A stretch of DNA of 7,818 bases from JAFGOY01 sp034430335 (lineage in GTDB: Bacteria; Chloroflexota; Anaerolineae; Aggregatilineales; UBA3940): assembly GCA_034430335.1 (NCBI GenBank), contig DAOUES010000345.1:1-7818 (forward strand), in the 5' to 3' direction. The translations under genes were made by a program, and so were the position numbers. The stretch's first letter is position 1. Each line of letters starts with the position of its first letter. Below are positions 6,125 through 7,818 of the stretch, piece by piece. The notes beneath the pieces were generated by a model, which was not told the DNA's origin, searched no databases, and saw nothing but the letters and a program-made list of their open reading frames with translations.

Positions 6125-6354
6125 CCCCCACCCCCTTCGTCCGACCTGCGGTCGGCCACTTCCCCCAGGGGGGCAGGCGGAATTCGAATCGTAAGAAATC
6201 GAAAGAAATGTTGATTGGGCAACGGGCGACCGCAAGGGTCGCCCCTACCGCCGATTTTGCTGTCTGAGTGAGGATTGAATAACCACGTGCCCCACTTGCT
6301 CCCTGTGGGGGAAATGTCCCGCAGGGACAAAGGGGGTGCTCCGCCACGCTCAAA
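6125..6354. repeat. composite palindromic element, locus B
   Basis: This is the same inverted-pair design as 323-499. The left unit (6125-6175) has CCCCCACCCCCTTCGTCCGA shared with locus A, a hairpin CCGACC-TGC-GGTCGG (6141-6155) and CCCCC-A-GGGGGG. The right unit has AATAACCACGTGCCCCACT (6279-6297), CCCTGTGGGGG, the hairpin TGTCCC-GCA-GGGACA (6315-6329), GGGGG and GTGCTCCGCCACGC (6336-6349). The spacer is about 50 bases longer than in locus A and contains the GTAG-type hairpin at 6224-6248, as if a second element had inserted. It starts 8 bases after the mannosyltransferase stop. Confidence 0.75.
6224..6248 (-). repeat. REP-like hairpin, GTAG followed by GGGC stem
   Basis: On the minus strand GTAG (6248-6245) is followed by GGGCGACC (6244-6237), a loop, and GGTCGCCC (6231-6224), an 8-bp perfect stem. 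The layout matches the hairpin at 2426-2449, but the inner stem bases differ and remain paired. Confidence 0.6.
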
Positions 6355-6505
6355 ACACAGAACTCCCTGATCGCCCCCTGTGGGGGAGATGGACAACCGC
6401 AGGTTGTTCAGAGGGGGTGTTCCGCCACGCTCAAAATCGAGCAATTGTTGATCGCCCCCAAGTTTGGGGGAGATGTCGCGCAGCGACAGAGGGGGTTGTC
6501 CCCCC
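6298..6505 (+). repeat. tandem array of three C5/G5 hairpin units, 81-bp period
   Basis: Three right-type units follow one another: hairpin centres at 6321-6323, 6399-6401 and 6480-6482, with GATCGCCCCC at 6369 and again at 6450 (81 bases apart) and CCGCCACGCTCAAAA at 6341 and 6422 (81 bases apart). Each has a G5 or C5 frame and a hairpin with loop GCA; the stems read TGTCCC, ACAACC and TGTCGC with matching partners. The last unit ends in GGGGG-TTGT-CCCCC (6491-6505), 7 bases from the EamA stop. It is not a CRISPR: the units themselves vary and the intervening sequence is partly conserved. Confidence 0.75.
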
Positions 6506-6511
6506 ATCGTT

Positions 6512-7402
6512 CTAAACCTTTGCGGCCTCTGCGCCCTTTGCGGTTTGACTTTCCCCCGACGAACTCAGCTCCGATACCACGATCCCGGCCAGGATCAGCG
6601 CGGAGCCGATCAGCTCCTTCGGGCCGAGCATCTCCCCCGCCCACAGCCAGCCAAAGAACGCGGCGAAGATCGGCTCCAGGGCGAAGATCAGCGCGGTGTG
6701 AGTCGATGTAGTGAAGCGCTGCACGTGGGTTTGCAGCGTAAAGACGAGCGCGGTCGCCAGCACGCCGGTAAACAGGATCGCGCCCCAGGCGATGAAGGGC
6801 AGGCGCAGGGTCGGGACTTCGGTCACGAAGGCGAGCACAGTCCCGGCAGCAGCGACGCCGATCATCTGCACGAGCGCCAGCCGGACGGGGTCGACTTTTG
6901 GGGCGAAATGCGACACGCCGACGATGTGAAGCGCGAAGCCGACTGCCCCGGCCAGCACCCACAGATCGCCCGGCTGCGGGCGCAGGTCTTCGTTCAACGA
7001 GAGCATCCCCAGGCCGACCGTCGCGGCGGCGACGCCTAAAATGGTCAGCCAGCCGGGTGGCTTTCGGAGCAATATCGCCGCCAGCAGGGGAACGATCACG
7101 ACGCTCAGGCCGGTGATGAACCCCGCTTTCCCCGTCGAGGTGAACTGCAAGCCGACCGTCTGGAACAGGTAGCCCGATCCGAGGGCGAGGCCAAGCAGGG
7201 CACCGGCGGCGATTTCGGCGCGGGTGATCTCGCGTATGCGCCCGGAGAAGATCGCGATCAGCGCCAGCGACGCGACGACAAATCGCCAGGCGATGAAGGT
7301 CGCCGGGCCGACCGCGCCGAGGGCATTCTTGACCATCACAAAGGTCATGCCCCAGATGAGCGATATCCCGGCCAGGATCAGATCGGCGGTGGAACGTTTC
7401 AT
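6512..7402 (-). CDS. EamA/DMT-superfamily membrane transporter
   Basis: The 296-residue protein has about ten hydrophobic helices in two EamA repeats (roughly 6-137 and 147-280). Typical signatures are LIWGMTFVMVKNAL after the first helix start, ISLIWG, GSGYLFQTVGLQFTSTGKAGF, and near the end EPIFAAFFGWLWAGEMLGPK followed by GSALILAGIVV. Family members in the cytoplasmic membrane export or import metabolites such as amino acids or nucleotide-derived compounds; the substrate cannot be told from sequence. I choose ATG at 7402, directly before the first helix. The frame is open to a GTG at 7468, but the extra 22 residues come largely from palindromic repeat sequence. The C-terminal tail after the last helix (SSSGESQTAKGAEAAKV) is encoded by a repetitive stretch (6519-6543). 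No terminator of standard form follows; the hairpin array lies there instead. Confidence 0.9.
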   Translation of the reverse strand: MKRSTADLILAGISLIWGMTFVMVKNALGAVGPATFIAWRFVVASLALIAIFSGRIREITRAEIAAGALLGLALGSGYLFQTVGLQFTSTGKAGFITGLSVVIVPLLAAILLRKPPGWLTILGVAAATVGLGMLSLNEDLRPQPGDLWVLAGAVGFALHIVGVSHFAPKVDPVRLALVQMIGVAAAGTVLAFVTEVPTLRLPFIAWGAILFTGVLATALVFTLQTHVQRFTTSTHTALIFALEPIFAAFFGWLWAGEMLGPKELIGSALILAGIVVSELSSSGESQTAKGAEAAKV

Positions 7403-7466
7403 GAGATAGTCGAGTCCGTGTTTCGATAATTTGCTATACAGCCGATGCCGGGAAAGCGGCGTTTTC

Positions 7467-7520
7467 ACCCCCTCCCGGCAGCCAAAAAACGGCTGCCTCC
7501 CTCCCCCTCAAGGTGGAGGG
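7467..7520. repeat. diverged palindromic unit with CACCCCCT edge
   Basis: The order of parts follows the left units at 323 and 6125: CACCCCCT (7466-7473), a 7-bp hairpin GGCAGCC (7477-7483) with GGCTGCC (7491-7497), then a C-rich/G-rich second hairpin CCCTCC (7499-7504) with GGAGGG (7515-7520). Stem and loop sequences are unlike the other copies, so kinship is only architectural. Confidence 0.5.
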
Positions 7521-7573
7521 AACCGATTGCCTGTTTGTCTGCTGTACTCTGAGCTGCGTGAGCATACCAGGGG

Positions 7574-7600
7574 AATGCACACCGGTCAAGCCTGTGCATT
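7574..7600. promoter_or_regulatory. perfect 8-bp dyad, possible operator upstream of the ZIP transporter
   Basis: AATGCACA (7574-7581) and TGTGCATT (7593-7600) are exact inverted arms separated by 11 bases. The arm centres are 19 bases apart, nearly two helical turns, as expected for a dimeric repressor. The right arm covers the -35-like TGTGCA (7593-7598). The regulator is unknown; metal-dependent control would suit the downstream gene. Confidence 0.4.
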
Positions 7601-7621
7601 GATGCCGCGAATGAGTACAAT
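7593..7621 (+). promoter_or_regulatory. candidate promoter of the ZIP transporter gene
   Basis: TACAAT (7616-7621) is a good -10 box (5/6). At 17 bases upstream stands TGTGCA (7593-7598), a weak -35 inside the dyad. The start would fall near 7628, giving a leader of about 40 bases. The remaining DNA from 7403 to 7573, apart from the repeat at 7467-7520, shows nothing I can name. Confidence 0.35.
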
Positions 7622-7634
7622 AGGGGGCGGATCG

Positions 7635-7673
7635 ATGAACAATCACCAGACACCCTTGCGAGGCCGCTCATGA
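7635..7673 (+). CDS. possible 12-codon leader peptide overlapping the ZIP gene
   Basis: ATG at 7635 opens the frame MNNHQTPLRGRS, whose TGA (7671-7673) overlaps the ATG of the ZIP gene in an ATGA arrangement. A G-rich stretch (7623-7630) lies upstream as a possible ribosome binding site. It could couple translation of the transporter. At this length it may be chance. Confidence 0.2.
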   Translation: MNNHQTPLRGRS

Positions 7674-7818
7674 CCTTTGATTTCCTCTACGACATACATC
7701 CAATCCTCCAGGCGCTGCTGGCGACGACCTTCACCTGGTTCGTCACCGCGCTGGGGGCGGCGACCGTGTTTCTCACCCGGACCGTCAAGCGCAAACTGCT
7801 CGACTCGATGCTCGGCTT
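7670..7818 (+). CDS. N-terminus of a ZIP-family (GufA/ZIP11-like) metal transporter
   Basis: The frame starts at ATG 7670, with GAGG 6 bases upstream, and leaves the right edge after 49 codons. It reads MTFDFLYDIHPILQALLATT, then a hydrophobic helix with FTWFVTALGAATVFL, and then TRTVKRKLLDSMLG. The pattern 'LQALLATTFTW.VTALGAA.VF' followed by 'RKLLDSMLG' matches the first helix and loop of bacterial ZIP transporters of the GufA/ZIP11 group, which bring zinc or other divalent metals across the cytoplasmic membrane. The metal-binding helices 4 and 5 are outside the window, so specificity cannot be judged. Confidence 0.82.
   Translation, partial: MTFDFLYDIHPILQALLATTFTWFVTALGAATVFLTRTVKRKLLDSMLG

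Noticed and set aside
6298..6505. CRISPR array
   Set aside because: Only three units; the variation sits inside the hairpins and the intervening sequence is partly conserved. There are no cas genes in view.
7403..7468. 22-residue N-terminal extension of the EamA protein from GTG 7468
   Set aside because: The purine-rich stretch before it is part of a palindromic repeat, and family members start just before the first helix, as at 7402.
1..7818. A multi-gene defence, toxin-antitoxin or biosynthetic system
   Set aside because: No nuclease, reverse transcriptase, toxin pair or pathway cluster is visible; the neighbours are divergent single genes of ordinary families.

Overview
The window looks like a piece of a GC-rich chromosome from the phylum Chloroflexota, probably an Anaerolineae-like lineage. 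That assignment is an inference. It rests on a conserved hypothetical protein with YWPL and FWWLYGWP motifs that I associate with Chloroflexota, a Ser/Pro-rich lipoprotein style, a polyprenyl-phosphate mannose synthase, and intergenic spaces packed with palindromic repeats. No rRNA, tRNA, CRISPR array, transposase or complete insertion sequence is visible.

Layout. On the minus strand, right to left, are an EamA-family permease (7402-6512), a large lipoprotein with a glycoside-hydrolase-like C-terminal half (4250-2610), a cold-shock-domain/DEAD-box helicase fusion of RhlE type (2082-556), and the start of a single-pass membrane protein that leaves the window at base 1. On the plus strand are a 51-residue putative membrane peptide (4529-4684) whose stop overlaps the start of a 204-residue conserved hypothetical protein (4684-5298). 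These are followed by a Dpm1-type polyprenyl-phosphate mannosyltransferase (5349-6116) and the first 49 codons of a ZIP-family metal transporter (from 7670). These are mostly housekeeping, envelope and transport genes without one shared pathway. The mannosyltransferase and the lipoprotein are both envelope-related, but they are divergently oriented and not an operon.

Intergenic DNA. The most unusual content lies between the genes. (a) A composite palindromic element with C5/G5 tracts around a hairpin whose stem changes from copy to copy while staying paired occurs at 323-499 and 6125-6354, and continues as an 81-bp-period array up to 6505. (b) An onion-like stack of nested inverted repeats fills 2223-2598. 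(c) Two hairpins preceded directly by GTAG, a layout like REP sequences, sit at 2426-2449 and 6224-6248. (d) A terminator-like hairpin lies in the predicted leader of the cold-shock/helicase gene and may be an attenuator.

I see no multi-gene defence or biosynthetic system that would count as a new biological system. The best candidates for something undescribed are the repeat families and the cold-shock/DEAD fusion with its leader.
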